A DNA stretch of 64,000 nucleotides, taken from Oceanobacillus damuensis (GTDB lineage: Bacteria; Bacillota; Bacilli; Bacillales; Amphibacillaceae). The DNA lies in contig NZ_LQNF01000005.1 of NCBI RefSeq assembly GCF_001618145.1, forward strand, positions 62,001-126,000, in the 5' to 3' direction. This document shows, in pieces, positions 45,002 to 54,551 of the stretch (positions are counted from its first letter, which is position 1; each line of letters begins with the position of its first letter). A model generated the notes under the pieces. It saw only the letters and a program-made list of their open reading frames with translations. It made no database searches and had not been told where the DNA came from. A program made the translations under genes and the position numbers.

Positions 45002-45912
45002 TTTCGTACCTCCTCTTTTTGTAAGGAATGACTGGCGTATAATTCTCCGACTTTCCTTGCAGATGCTGTCATAATATCTAAATTCCCGGCATATTTAGGG
45101 AAATAGTCTCCCGCACCCTCAACTTCATTCATAATGACAACAACTGGTAAACGTCCCCATGGAGTGTCACGATAGTCAATGATTGGTTCCGCTTTTAAAC
45201 GGTAACCTGGTACATATTCTGAAACATCCTCAATCATATCATTGATAGATTTCTTGATTGCATCGAAGTCAAAATCTTTCTCGTTAATTGCTGCATAGAC
45301 CGTATTTGCCATCATAATCGGTGGTTCTGCTGGGTTAAATACAGGTATTGCTCTAGCAGTTCTAGCCCCGCCAACTTTCACTAGGGAGTTTGCCGTTGTT
45401 CTTGTAAACTCATCCACATTTTGTCTTGTTCCAGGACCAATCGCACGACTCGCCACCGTTGCAATCATTTCTGCATAGTGAACAGGAACAACTCTTGAAA
45501 CTGCATGAACAAGTGGTGTAGTTGCTTGGCCCGCACAAGAAACCATGTTGACATTCTTTGCTTCAATATGATCATTTAAATTAACGGGCGGCACGAGATA
45601 TGGTCCTACCGCTGCAGGAGTTAAATCAACTGCCATTTTTCCAGCTGCTCTTAGTTGTTCAGCTGCTTTAATATGCGCTTTTGCACTAGTTGCATCAAAA
45701 ACAATCTTGATTTCTTGATCTTCTAAAATTTCCTTAATCCCCTCATGGCTAGCCCCTATTCCCGCTTCCCTCGCTCTACGTAAACCATCCGATTCAGGGT
45801 CAATACCAGCCACTAAGGATAACTCCATCGTTCCATCATTCTTTAAGATTTTATACATTAGGTCTGTACCTATATTTCCAGATCCTAATATTGCCACTTT
45901 CATTTTTGACAT
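44998..45912 (-). CDS. mhpF: Acetaldehyde dehydrogenase (acylating)
   Basis: 304 residues. The N-terminal Rossmann fold has [18 protein letters not shown]; the catalytic Cys lies in [20 protein letters not shown]. It converts acetaldehyde with NAD and CoA to acetyl-CoA. It heads the lower-pathway operon (45912 to 40533), divergent from the IclR regulator across 144 bp. GGAAGGTGG precedes the ATG. Confidence 0.92.
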   Translation of the reverse strand: MSKMKVAILGSGNIGTDLMYKILKNDGTMELSLVAGIDPESDGLRRAREAGIGASHEGIKEILEDQEIKIVFDATSAKAHIKAAEQLRAAGKMAVDLTPAAVGPYLVPPVNLNDHIEAKNVNMVSCAGQATTPLVHAVSRVVPVHYAEMIATVASRAIGPGTRQNVDEFTRTTANSLVKVGGARTARAIPVFNPAEPPIMMANTVYAAINEKDFDFDAIKKSINDMIEDVSEYVPGYRLKAEPIIDYRDTPWGRLPVVVIMNEVEGAGDYFPKYAGNLDIMTASARKVGELYASHSLQKEEVRK

Positions 45913-45975
45913 GATCTTCCACCTTCCTCTCTATGGTTCTTTCATCTTCTCTTTTCATCTTATTACTTACCAAAA

Positions 45976-46010
45976 TTTCAAACAATAAAGGTGTCCCTGT
46001 ATAATGGACA
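45976..46010. promoter_or_regulatory. IclR promoter and palindrome candidate
   Basis: TGTCC (45992-45996) and GGACA (46006-46010) form a palindrome around a plus-strand TATAAT (46000-46005); the -35 is weak (TTTCAA near 45976). It lies between the divergent IclR and lower-pathway operons, the place where an IclR protein would act on both. Confidence 0.45.
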
Positions 46011-46056
46011 TTTTCTGAATACTTTTATATAATCAACCCCAAAGGAGGGTCATTTG

Positions 46057-46833
46057 ATGAATCAGCGTACACCAAATAATTTACTTTCTTCAGTGAACAA
46101 CTCTCTTCGAATACTACGCGCCTTTACAATGGATCAACCACAAAAAGGAGTTCGTGAACTAGCATCTGAACTAGGCATCAGCAAAAGCAGTGTACAAAGA
46201 ATTCTAGTAACACTGACCGCACATGGATTTGTACGAAAAAATGAAGAAACGAATAAATATGAACTTGGTATATCTGTTTTAGAATTAAGTTCTATCTTTT
46301 TAGAACATATTGACCTTCACCATGAAGCACTTCCTACCGTTACAAAACTTGCACATACTCATAAGGAAACATCTCATCTTGCTATTTTGAGTAATATGGA
46401 GGTTGTTTACTTATGTAAGGTGGAAAGTCCTTATTCCGTTAAATTACACTCCCACTCTGGACTTCATAATCACTCACATTGTACAAGCTCGGGTAAGCTT
46501 TTACTTGCTCACAGCGATCCATATCTAGTAGACACCATCCTACGTAATGGTCTTGTAAAATTCACTTCTACAACGATTACTGAAAGGGATAAATTTCATA
46601 ATGAATTAAATAAGATTCTTAAACAAGGTTATTCTGTAAGCAGAGGCGAATTTCGCAGGGATGTAACCTCTGTTTCTGCACCTATTCGGGACCACTCTGG
46701 AAAAGTAATTGCCGCCATTAATCTAGTTGGTCCAAGCACCCGGTTTACGAACCCTAGAATCCAATACTTTGCACGAGAATTAATTCATGCTGGTGAATTA
46801 ATTTCCGAAAAACTCGGTTACTGGAAGAGATAA
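46057..46833 (+). CDS. IclR-family transcriptional regulator
   Basis: 258 residues. N-terminal winged helix: SVNNSLRILRAFTMDQPQKG, LASELGISKSSVQRILVTL. The C-terminal IclR effector domain ends APIRDHSGKVIAAINLVGPS. ATG 46057 is eight bases from AAAGGAGG and beats the TTG just before. It lies between the two halves of the phenol pathway, opposite in direction. It probably controls the lower-pathway operon and itself; its ligand could be an aromatic or ring-cleavage acid. Confidence 0.88.
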   Translation: MNQRTPNNLLSSVNNSLRILRAFTMDQPQKGVRELASELGISKSSVQRILVTLTAHGFVRKNEETNKYELGISVLELSSIFLEHIDLHHEALPTVTKLAHTHKETSHLAILSNMEVVYLCKVESPYSVKLHSHSGLHNHSHCTSSGKLLLAHSDPYLVDTILRNGLVKFTSTTITERDKFHNELNKILKQGYSVSRGEFRRDVTSVSAPIRDHSGKVIAAINLVGPSTRFTNPRIQYFARELIHAGELISEKLGYWKR

Positions 46834-46855
46834 AAAAGCATTTTTTTAAATGAGA

Positions 46856-46896
46856 AGATTTCTTTAAAAAAGAACCAGTCTTTTTTAAAGAAATCT
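46856..46896. terminator. Bidirectional terminator with 18-bp perfect stem
   Basis: AGATTTCTTTAAAAAAGA pairs perfectly with the arm at 46879-46896 around ACCAG. It separates the convergent IclR and catechol dioxygenase genes. Confidence 0.85.
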
Positions 46897-46906
46897 ATCA
46901 CTCTCA

Positions 46907-47887
46907 TTATATTTTAGTGATTTCAGGTACAGATAGAGGAGTACCTTGGTTCCACCATGAATCAGGGAAAGCAGTTCCAATCCATGTATCCCCATACCCG
47001 GGTGTATCTTTCATTTCCCAAGTAACAGTTTTCCAAGTTGGGTCTGTGATTATATAGCCAGCGTCACCAAATAACTCAATACGGTTTCCGCCTGGCTCGA
47101 GTACATACATACAGAACGCTTGACTAATACCATGTTTATTTGGTGGTACTTCAATGAATATATCATTTTCTTTTAATAGGTCTGCAATATCATATAGGTT
47201 TTGCGGAATTCCATACCAGTAGCATAGATGATGCAATTTACCTGGAATTTGATTTGGTTCTTGCATAAATGCGATTTCATGAACCAAGTTAGAAACACTC
47301 ATCCAACTTCCAAGAACATTTCCTTCATTTTGGATTTGTTCTCTTATTCTAAATCCAAGCGCATCCACTAAAAAGTCTGTGTTTTTACCAGTATTTGAAG
47401 TCATAAGATTAATATGATCTAAGCGACGTACAGGTACACCACGATCTGGTCGTTTTACGTTACGGTTTAAAAGTCTTGTTTTTTCTTCTTCTTTTGGCTG
47501 ATAATATTCAACATCAAATAGTAATTCCATATTATGTCCATCAGGAGTTGTGAATTGATAAGAAGGCCCATGTCCGATATCTCCATCAATCCAGCCTTTA
47601 CCCAATCCTGTTGCCTTTACTGCTTCGACTCGACGCTCTAATGCTTGTGGAGAGATAGTACGCCAAGCTAAATGACCTAAACCAGCATCATTAGATTCAG
47701 TGATTTTTAGCGTGTTTTGATACGTATCTTCATATGCTTTCAAATAAACGGACTGACCAGATCGTGCTGTAACATTCATCCCTAGAAATCTAGTGAAAAA
47801 TTCTACACTTTCCTCTGGCTTTGGAGATAAAAGCTCCACATGCGCTAATTGTGCTACATCAAAAATTGGCTCTTTAAATTGACTCAT
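46907..47887 (-). CDS. Catechol 2,3-dioxygenase
   Basis: 326 residues, the length of Geobacillus PheB. Two VOC modules; the iron ligands are in [12 protein letters not shown] (His), LHHLCYWYG (His) and [12 protein letters not shown] (Glu). It cleaves catechol next to the hydroxyls to 2-hydroxymuconic semialdehyde. ATG 47887 (MSQFKEP) follows GGGAGG, so the 15 upstream codons in the same frame are leader DNA containing a cre-like site. It lies downstream of the two phenol hydroxylase genes with a 234-bp gap. Confidence 0.88.
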   Translation of the reverse strand: MSQFKEPIFDVAQLAHVELLSPKPEESVEFFTRFLGMNVTARSGQSVYLKAYEDTYQNTLKITESNDAGLGHLAWRTISPQALERRVEAVKATGLGKGWIDGDIGHGPSYQFTTPDGHNMELLFDVEYYQPKEEEKTRLLNRNVKRPDRGVPVRRLDHINLMTSNTGKNTDFLVDALGFRIREQIQNEGNVLGSWMSVSNLVHEIAFMQEPNQIPGKLHHLCYWYGIPQNLYDIADLLKENDIFIEVPPNKHGISQAFCMYVLEPGGNRIELFGDAGYIITDPTWKTVTWEMKDTPGYGDTWIGTAFPDSWWNQGTPLSVPEITKI

Positions 47888-47917
47888 TACTAATTCCTCC
47901 CTGTAATTAATTGATTT

Positions 47918-47932
47918 AGAAATCGCTTTCAT
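47918..47932. promoter_or_regulatory. cre-like site (CcpA) before catechol dioxygenase
   Basis: Reverse strand ATGAAAGCGATTTCT fits the consensus WTGNAANCGNWNNCW at every position. It lies 31 bases before the start codon, where CcpA binding would block transcription. Confidence 0.7.
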
Positions 47933-48121
47933 TTTTTTGCTTAAACCAAACTTGTTGTCTAAAGCTATTAACTTTATAATAATCCGGTTTCAAATAGATT
48001 TAAACACCTACGTCCCACTATGGAGGACGAAATGTTAGTATATTTATAAAAATTAAATAACTATTTTCAAATATGACCATTCATTCAATGATATAGAACG
48101 AATGATTATACCCAAATCAAT

Positions 48122-48601
48122 TTACAGTACTACTTTCGTTCTTTCTATAGAGCGATATTTCCCTTTATAGAAAAGCAATGGATCTGAACATTCCTGATTC
48201 TGAAGGTCAACTACTCTTCCAATAAAAAGTGTGTGATCTCCTTCTACGTGTTCCTTTACAACCTCACAAGAAATTTGGGTAGAAGCTCCCTTAATTACCG
48301 GTAAATCCGCTAGTCTCTCAAATGAAACATCTCTATCTTCTTTAATTTGCCCTGCAAATATCATTGATAATTCCTTTTGATCCTGCGAAAGAATGTTGAC
48401 AGCATACTTTTTACTCTTTTTTATTTTTTCTAGCATGCTTGCATTCTCCCCAATAGAAATCACAACTAACTTCGGATCTAATGAAACGGACATGAATGCA
48501 TTCGCTGTCATTCCATGAACATCTCCATCTACTTCCGTTGTAATAACATTTACACCAGTTGCAAATTTTCCCATCGCATTTCTAAATTGACGATCATCCA
48601 T
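48122..48601 (-). CDS. Flavin reductase of the two-component phenol hydroxylase
   Basis: 159 residues of the HpaC/PheA2 type: RQFRNAMGKFATGVNVITTE, GMTANAFMSVSLDPKLVVIS, and the flavin-binding GDHTLFIGRVVD. It reduces FAD with NADH and passes FADH2 to the oxygenase encoded 23 bp upstream. Length and order match the Geobacillus PheA1-PheA2 pair. The gap to the catechol dioxygenase may hold a separate promoter. Confidence 0.88.
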   Translation of the reverse strand: MDDRQFRNAMGKFATGVNVITTEVDGDVHGMTANAFMSVSLDPKLVVISIGENASMLEKIKKSKKYAVNILSQDQKELSMIFAGQIKEDRDVSFERLADLPVIKGASTQISCEVVKEHVEGDHTLFIGRVVDLQNQECSDPLLFYKGKYRSIERTKVVL

Positions 48602-48624
48602 TATAAATCCTCCTCCTTAGAAGT

Positions 48625-50139
48625 TTATTGCTTTACCAAATCTCCCATGTTAGATGGATTGATCCAAGTTTCATTCGTCCATCCATTCAAGTCATAATCA
48701 CTCATGGCAGATTCTGCAAGTGCTCTATAAGAATCTGCTTTACCTGCAAATTCAGCCATTTTCAATGCTTCAATACGAATGTTTTCCGTATTACCAGCAT
48801 AGTTCACTTCATAAAGCTCATGGCGTCCCCCAAATTCAGAACCAATCGCATCCCAAACCATCTTCAGTAACTTAACGCGCTCTTCAGCAGAAATACCTGT
48901 TCCACGATAGTATTTATCAATGTGTGGTCTTAAATCTTCATTCAGAAAATCCTTTGAACTAGATGGTAACTGAATTAATCCACCAGCAACTACTTGCTCA
49001 AAGATATTTTTAACTCGAACCCAAGTGCTCGGTGCCAATACACGATAAGCAGTGGAAGCAGACGTGTTTGGAATAGCTACACCATTCATTCCTACATCAG
49101 GATCACTAGCCATTGCTGTAGATAGAGACCAAATCATATTGCGAAGAGCTATTACTTCTCCAATATTAACTTGAACTCCTCTAAATTGCTGTGTACCTGC
49201 ACCCTCTGTAGCTTTAAGCAATAACCCTGCCATAAAATCAAGTTTTACAGCTAAACGAGTCGAACCATGTATCGAGAATCTGTTAACAAAATTCATTCCA
49301 GGTACAAAGTTATTAGATACTTCTACATTCTTATAAGCTAATACATCTTCCCACGGAATAAATACATTATCTAAAACAATTACTGCATCATTTTCATCGA
49401 AACGGCTTGAAAGTGGATAATCAAATGGCGTACCATTTGTTGCAGCATTTAATTCATAGGATGTACGACTAATCATCTTCACTCCAGGTGCATTCATTGG
49501 CATGATGAAAATAAGAGCATGACTTTGATCACCGTCGCCTAAATCTTTTGGTCCGTAGTTGGCCACAAAATTATAATTTGTTAATGGTGCAGCTGTACCT
49601 ACCATTTTAGCACCGCTTACAACAATACCATCATCTCTCTCATCAACCGCACGTACAAATACATCCTTATTTTCATGAAGTGGTTTCGAGCGATCCACTT
49701 GCGGATTAATGATTGTATGGTTAATAAAAGATACTTCTTTTGATGCCTTTCTGTACCACCTTCTTGCATTATCCTCGAATCCCTTAAAGAAGTCTGCATA
49801 TCCATTTAAGTGTCCCATGAACGAAGCCTTATAATCTGGAGTACGTCCCATAAATCCAAAGTTTAACTTAGACCATTCTGCAATAGCATCCCTAGTATGA
49901 AGTAAATCCTCAGCATTTTTTGGTGTTTTAAAGAACCAATGCGTTTTGTCTCCAAATTCATTTTCCGTTACTAACTTTTTACTTGCTTCCGGATCATGTA
50001 GGGTATCATACATTCTTGCGTAAGAACGAGCCGCATTACGAAATGCTGGATGTGTGGTTACATCCTCTACTTTTTCCCCGTTCAAATAAACTTCTCTACC
50101 ATCTTTTAAGCTTTCCAAATATTCTTTGCCTGTTAACAT
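48625..50139 (-). CDS. Phenol 2-monooxygenase, oxygenase component (HpaB/PheA1 family)
   Basis: 504 residues, as in Geobacillus phenol hydroxylase PheA1. Family landmarks: MLTGKEYLESLKDGREVYLN at the N-terminus, NFGFMGRTPDYKASFMGHLN, VRAVDERDDGIVVSGAKMVG, FIPWEDVLAYKN. It uses FADH2 from the adjacent reductase to hydroxylate a phenol at the ortho position. HpaB proteins act on 4-hydroxyphenylacetate, but the downstream genes are those of catechol, not homoprotocatechuate, so phenol or a simple alkylphenol is the likely substrate. TGGAGG precedes the ATG. Confidence 0.88.
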   Translation of the reverse strand: MLTGKEYLESLKDGREVYLNGEKVEDVTTHPAFRNAARSYARMYDTLHDPEASKKLVTENEFGDKTHWFFKTPKNAEDLLHTRDAIAEWSKLNFGFMGRTPDYKASFMGHLNGYADFFKGFEDNARRWYRKASKEVSFINHTIINPQVDRSKPLHENKDVFVRAVDERDDGIVVSGAKMVGTAAPLTNYNFVANYGPKDLGDGDQSHALIFIMPMNAPGVKMISRTSYELNAATNGTPFDYPLSSRFDENDAVIVLDNVFIPWEDVLAYKNVEVSNNFVPGMNFVNRFSIHGSTRLAVKLDFMAGLLLKATEGAGTQQFRGVQVNIGEVIALRNMIWSLSTAMASDPDVGMNGVAIPNTSASTAYRVLAPSTWVRVKNIFEQVVAGGLIQLPSSSKDFLNEDLRPHIDKYYRGTGISAEERVKLLKMVWDAIGSEFGGRHELYEVNYAGNTENIRIEALKMAEFAGKADSYRALAESAMSDYDLNGWTNETWINPSNMGDLVKQ

Positions 50140-50200
50140 TTTTCAGCCTCCAGTACTTTTTTTATTTTAATTATTGTTTCATTTCTTAATTTAATTTTAT

Positions 50201-50215
50201 TTAAAAGCGCTTACA
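50201..50215. promoter_or_regulatory. cre-like site before the phenol hydroxylase
   Basis: TTAAAAGCGCTTACA fits the cre consensus with one mismatch (A for G at position 3). It is 62 bases before the hydroxylase start. Read on the other strand, the match shifted by one base (50202-50216) also has a single mismatch. Confidence 0.6.
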
Positions 50216-50280
50216 TAAACAACAACAGGAAATGTTTGAATATTAGGTATTATCAAACATGAATTGTTAGTTCGTAAACA

Positions 50281-50303
50281 AAAAAAATCTCCCTCTAAGG
50301 AGA
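50281..50303 (-). terminator. Terminator of the XylR_N/PucR regulator gene
   Basis: TCTCC / GGAGA arms with a short loop are followed on the minus strand by eight T. It partly separates the regulator from the hydroxylase transcript. Confidence 0.55.
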
Positions 50304-50312
50304 CTCTATCAT

Positions 50313-52199
50313 TCAACAATTTTCTAAATCTAATTTTCCAATTGAAATTAACGCCTGAATGGATAACAATAATTTGTAACTTACTTCCGGATTCCTTATA
50401 TCTTGTTCAAGTAACTTTTCAATTTTCCCGATTCGATATCGTAGCCCACTTAATGACAATGCTAAGTCGGAAGCTGTTTGTTCCAAATTCCCACCGTTAA
50501 GCAAATAAACATACAAGGTTTTAATTATTTCTAATTTTTTATGATCATCGAAGTCATCAAATAGAGGATTCATTGTATATATTGCCATTCTTTCCACTTC
50601 TTTTTTGTTATTGGAATTAATTAAAGGTCCTAATATCCCTAATGATTGAAAATCCATAATATTATTTGCTTTTGTTGTCATTCTCATGGCAGTAAGTGCT
50701 TCCTTATAACTATCGGAAGCCTTTTCAATCTCTTCCGATTGCATACTAATTCCAGCCCGAAACTTTACAGATGCATGTGTTTTAGAAAGATTGTGTAAGT
50801 AGTTTAAACATGTAACTTGAACCCCTTTTTCCTTGATTTCACTTTTTAAGAATAAAAGAACTAAATCATTCGCTTGCTGCCCCATCAATATATTTATTCC
50901 TTGCTTTTGGAAATAAGTAGATGTTTCATTCATCACTTCATCCAAGAGAGCTAATTGTTCCTTGTAATTTTTATTGGGCATTTGAAAATGGATCACTGCG
51001 ATATAATAAGGTTGAAATAGATCTAACCCAACAAAGCTACTTCGCCTTAATATCTCTTCTTTTGTATTTTCTTCATTTAGAATCTGGTCCAAAAATCGTC
51101 CCTTCATTCGATCTTCTGCTTCCACCTCTGTTTTTTTATTTAATATATATAAAGCGCAAATAGAAGAAATTCGCTCAATAATCATTTGGAGAAATCTAGT
51201 ATTCTCTTTTTCCAATTTTTGATATACAAATGAACTATATCCAATCGTTTTCCCTTGTAGGAATATAGGAGTAGTGATCCTGTTATGATCATCTAATTTT
51301 AATGTTTTCGTGTGTTGGAAGTTTTTTTTCATGGATTCCTTACATTGAACATATCCTTTAAATGATTGGTTAAAAACAACCAATTTTTCTTCAGGAATTC
51401 CACCAAAAGCAATAGGTTGTAATTCGTCACTTTCAATTAGAATAGCTGTATTCGTTAAGTTGTATACGATTTCCATAATAGAATGTAAATCTTTCCCTTT
51501 TAAGATTTCCTCTGTTAATTTGTTATATATAATAGAAACATTTCGTAAGTGGTTTCGTTCTTCCAGCAATTTTTCATATGTTAATTCCAGTTCTTTTACA
51601 ATGGGTTCTTCATTATAAATTTTAAGTTCATCCCTCATTTCATCCGTCCAATAATCTACCGTTCTTCCCACGAATTCACATACCTTATCTCCCTTTCCTA
51701 CACAGGCTACTTCTTTAAATAACACGGTTTGATTACAGACTTCTGTTAAAAATCCACTTGCATATCCAACTAGTGTGTTACAAACCGGTTCATCAGCTAG
51801 CCCGAATTGTTTAATATGTTCCTCCGCTTCATAGGAATGTTCCCATATACCTTCTATATAAGTAGATATTTTATCCCCCTGATCCTTTACTTTAATATCG
51901 GTGACTGTTGGAATAACATGTCCATGCAACTGATGATAAACGGGCCCTTTTTTAATAATGGTCTTTATCGGTTCATCTTTGAATTTTTTTTTGATAATCC
52001 TTGCATCTTTACGTCCAAGATCAGATCCGTAACGGATTAAGAAACCTTTAACCCTTTCCTTACCAATGTTCGTATACAAATCTTTTCTTAAAATACCAAA
52101 CGAAGATGTTGGCACCAAGATTGCTCTGCTTTCCTCCGTATAAATTAACCCATTATCCGCAAATCTTATATCACGTTCCAGCTGCAGATATTTTTCCAA
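50313..52199 (-). CDS. XylR_N/V4R sensor joined to a PucR-type HTH, phenol-pathway regulator
   Basis: 628 residues. Residues 1-110 have the XylR/DmpR N-terminal sensor pattern (RAILVPTSSFGILRKDLYTN, GFLIRYGSDLGRKDA). Residues 115-195 form a V4R module (GYASGFLTEVCNQTVLFKEV, CVGKGDKVCEF) with the cysteines of the phenol-binding zinc site. Residues 225-375 look GAF-like. The C-terminus has a CdaR-type region (FRAGISMQSEEIEKASDSYK) and a PucR HTH_30 (GGNLEQTASDLALSLSGLRY). It has none of the AAA+ sigma-54 domain found in DmpR. The TTG start at 52199 is eight bases from GGGGTG. It is most likely the phenol-responsive activator of the adjacent operon. Confidence 0.85.
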   Translation of the reverse strand: MEKYLQLERDIRFADNGLIYTEESRAILVPTSSFGILRKDLYTNIGKERVKGFLIRYGSDLGRKDARIIKKKFKDEPIKTIIKKGPVYHQLHGHVIPTVTDIKVKDQGDKISTYIEGIWEHSYEAEEHIKQFGLADEPVCNTLVGYASGFLTEVCNQTVLFKEVACVGKGDKVCEFVGRTVDYWTDEMRDELKIYNEEPIVKELELTYEKLLEERNHLRNVSIIYNKLTEEILKGKDLHSIMEIVYNLTNTAILIESDELQPIAFGGIPEEKLVVFNQSFKGYVQCKESMKKNFQHTKTLKLDDHNRITTPIFLQGKTIGYSSFVYQKLEKENTRFLQMIIERISSICALYILNKKTEVEAEDRMKGRFLDQILNEENTKEEILRRSSFVGLDLFQPYYIAVIHFQMPNKNYKEQLALLDEVMNETSTYFQKQGINILMGQQANDLVLLFLKSEIKEKGVQVTCLNYLHNLSKTHASVKFRAGISMQSEEIEKASDSYKEALTAMRMTTKANNIMDFQSLGILGPLINSNNKKEVERMAIYTMNPLFDDFDDHKKLEIIKTLYVYLLNGGNLEQTASDLALSLSGLRYRIGKIEKLLEQDIRNPEVSYKLLLSIQALISIGKLDLENC

Positions 52200-52248
52200 A
52201 CATTCTTCACCCCTTTTAAATAATTAATTTAGACTACACAATCGCAGT

Positions 52249-52263
52249 TGCAATCGCTTTCAT
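52249..52263. promoter_or_regulatory. cre-like site before the phenol regulator
   Basis: Reverse strand ATGAAAGCGATTGCA fits the cre consensus at every position. It is 50 bases upstream of the regulator start. Confidence 0.7.
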
Positions 52264-52380
52264 TTAATTTTATAGTATTTATAATAAAAAGTCTTATATT
52301 AAAACAACAAAAACAGATTAAAGTTCATCTGGGTTGTGCAGTTTACTGTTTTGAAAAAGAAAAGGAGCAGCTAGGAATTA

Positions 52381-52616
52381 TTACTCAATTATAACACGGT
52401 CAGCTTCTTCAAAATCGCATTGAACCTTCTCAATTTCATCTGGGAAACTTCCCCCCTCCGTATATTCGGGATATAGTAAATCTTTTCCAATATCTAACCA
52501 TTCAAAGACCGCTTTTAGCGATAGTGTTTGTATTTCTATATCTCACACCGGTTCTTCATTATGAGTAGTGTACCTATAATCAAATCGTGGTATATTGGCA
52601 TTAATCGTTCAACCAT
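52381..52616 (-). pseudogene. Small acidic protein of unknown family, frameshifted
   Basis: The ATG at 52616 has AAAAGGAGTG upstream. Joining frames gives MVERLMPIY, PRFDYRYTTHNEEPV, then EIEIQTLSLKAVFEWLDIGK, and the end CDFEEADRVIIE, about 75 codons. A stop and at least one frame change interrupt it. The family was not recognised. The remaining gap 52617-53005 shows nothing clear. Confidence 0.5.
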
Positions 52617-53005
52617 AAAAACTCACTCCTTTTATAATAATGCTGATGGCAACGATTAAATTTCATAGCTGTATAGCAAAATGAGTTTGTATAATCAGAA
52701 TATTACTTATTGACTTATTATACAAGGCTGCTGTCCCTTTATGATGTACAAATTTTTATTTTTTTCCGATTAACCCTTCCGATCCCTATCACACCTGTTC
52801 GTATAAAAATCAGCAGCCCTGCTGTTTTTATATCTAACACGACCTGCCTTCCCAGTCGTACATTCATTTCCGAGAAAATGTATTACAAAAGTTAAATACA
52901 CTTGGTTTGGTCAATATTCAGATTGGAGAAAGCATATTCTGTACAGAAAGGAGATAAATTTCGTTAATTTAATGACACTTTAATTCCCATATCTCTATTG
53001 ATCTT

Positions 53006-53560
53006 TTACTTTCCCCTCCCCAACAAATCCCCCAACTTCTCTTTCATCTCCTCCGTAGTTACTATACAGCTTAACGTACTAAACTTCGTCTTTATTTTTA
53101 ACTCATATTGATCATTGACTTCACTTGAAAACCCATAATAATTATGATTCATATCAATTCGTACAAATTCAAATGATTTTATATTCTTCCAAGGTGCAAA
53201 ACGAGCGCCACATAGTATTCCATCCTTCGTTACTGCAAATAAATTTAGAAAGTTTGACATATGAAAAACTGGAATCATGACCAGAAAATAGAACATGAAA
53301 ACAACGTCATCCAGAAATATCCAATTCAAAATAAACATCCCGATAATAAAAATCAACACCAAAATATAGGAGATGATGCCAGACTTTTGACTGGAATAGG
53401 TCGGAGGTTTCACTGTTTTCTTCGGTTCTTTTCGGATTGAAGCCAGCTCTTCAGCTGTGACAGGCAGCACAATATCCTGCCTCATCTTGATCAAAGCTTG
53501 AATAAAGCGATAAACATAATAGAGCAAAATTGCAACAAATATCCAAACGATGAAATCCAC
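53006..53560 (-). CDS. Membrane protein with PH-like C-terminal domain, unknown function
   Basis: 184 residues. A membrane segment at 1-22 (DFIVWIFVAILLYYVYRFIQ), a charged stretch with EELASIRKEPKKTVKPP, then two segments between about 60 and 110 (ISYILVLIFIIGMFILNWIF and FMFYFLVMIPVFHMSNFLNL). The soluble C-terminus (TKDGILCGARFAPWKNIKSF, ELKIKTKFSTLSCIV) looks like the PH-like fold of bacterial YdbT/YcxB-type proteins. A decayed partial copy lies at 40.0-40.3 kb, so the gene has been duplicated. Confidence 0.65.
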   Translation of the reverse strand: MDFIVWIFVAILLYYVYRFIQALIKMRQDIVLPVTAEELASIRKEPKKTVKPPTYSSQKSGIISYILVLIFIIGMFILNWIFLDDVVFMFYFLVMIPVFHMSNFLNLFAVTKDGILCGARFAPWKNIKSFEFVRIDMNHNYYGFSSEVNDQYELKIKTKFSTLSCIVTTEEMKEKLGDLLGRGK

Positions 53561-53845
53561 TATATCACCACACTAGATTAGTTTTGCTTACCTTTCATAC
53601 GGAAAACAGGCAGGAAAAGTTTCATTGAATGAAGACTATTAGTAAAGAGCTTCGTAATCATTCGAGTGAAGTAAACAAAGGCATCTGAATTCTTTTCATC
53701 CAGTACTCAAAACAGGCAAATACATTTTACATTTCAGATATGACGTTTTTTCGTCTATTTGTTCTCCCCTTCTATTAACTCCCATTTTTTTGAATAAGGA
53801 CAAATCCCAAAAAATAAGTTAAAATGAATATGGAAGGAGCTTCAT

Positions 53846-54277
53846 ATGAAAAAAATAATGACACTTTTAATAATCTCGATAGCACTTACCGGATGTTCTA
53901 TTATAGAGGAAACGAATAATTCACTAAATTACGCAACAGAGGCAACGGAATACTTTAATGATTTAAGCAAGTTCGCGGAAGAAACTTCTGGACTTGTTAA
54001 TCAATCAGCTGCTGACCCAGCAGTAAAAGAAGAGTTAGAAACGCAATTATTAGCTTTAGAAGAATCGATTAAAAATTTTAATGCAATCAAGGCTCCGGGG
54101 ATTGCAGCTGATTTCCATCAAAATCTTAAAGAAAAAAATCAGCAGCTTCTCGAGATTACACAAAGTACGATTGAAAATGGTGAAGTAGCGGTAGACCAAC
54201 TTCAGAAATCAGGTTTATACCAAACAATTGAGAATATAACTGAATTGAAAAATCAAATTGAAGAACTCGGATTTTAA
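53846..54277 (+). CDS. DUF6376 lipoprotein
   Basis: 143 residues. The signal peptide has lipobox LTGC (Cys17). The mature part is mostly helical with an acidic, glutamine-rich composition: NYATEATEYFNDLSKFAEET, GLVNQSAADPAVKEELETQL, and GLYQTIENITELKNQIEEL. It matches the Bacillaceae DUF6376 lipoprotein family, whose function is not known. GGAAGGAGC precedes the ATG and a clear terminator follows. It appears to be monocistronic. Confidence 0.8.
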   Translation: MKKIMTLLIISIALTGCSIIEETNNSLNYATEATEYFNDLSKFAEETSGLVNQSAADPAVKEELETQLLALEESIKNFNAIKAPGIAADFHQNLKEKNQQLLEITQSTIENGEVAVDQLQKSGLYQTIENITELKNQIEELGF

Positions 54278-54278
54278 T

Positions 54279-54306
54279 GAAAACCACTTTTTTTGAAGTG
54301 GTTTTC
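54279..54306 (+). terminator. Terminator of the DUF6376 gene
   Basis: GAAAACCACTT / AAGTGGTTTTC, 11-bp perfect arms directly after the stop codon, with a T-rich tail. Confidence 0.8.
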
Positions 54307-54551
54307 TTCATTCCAGTGAGCTACTCTAAAGTAACACTTCAGGAAGAAAACAGTTTCCTAATTGAATTTCAAATAACTTCATCTTTCAACAGCATATTTT
54401 ATCCTTAACTTTTAGAGGAATGACACTGCCTTTCTACCCTTTCTTTATGTTTTAAGATAAAATAGAAGAAAGGGGCTTCGTATTTTTATAGATTAATAAA
54501 AAATATATAGTCAGGTGATCTGCCATTACACATATAAAAAAGGTTTTATTT

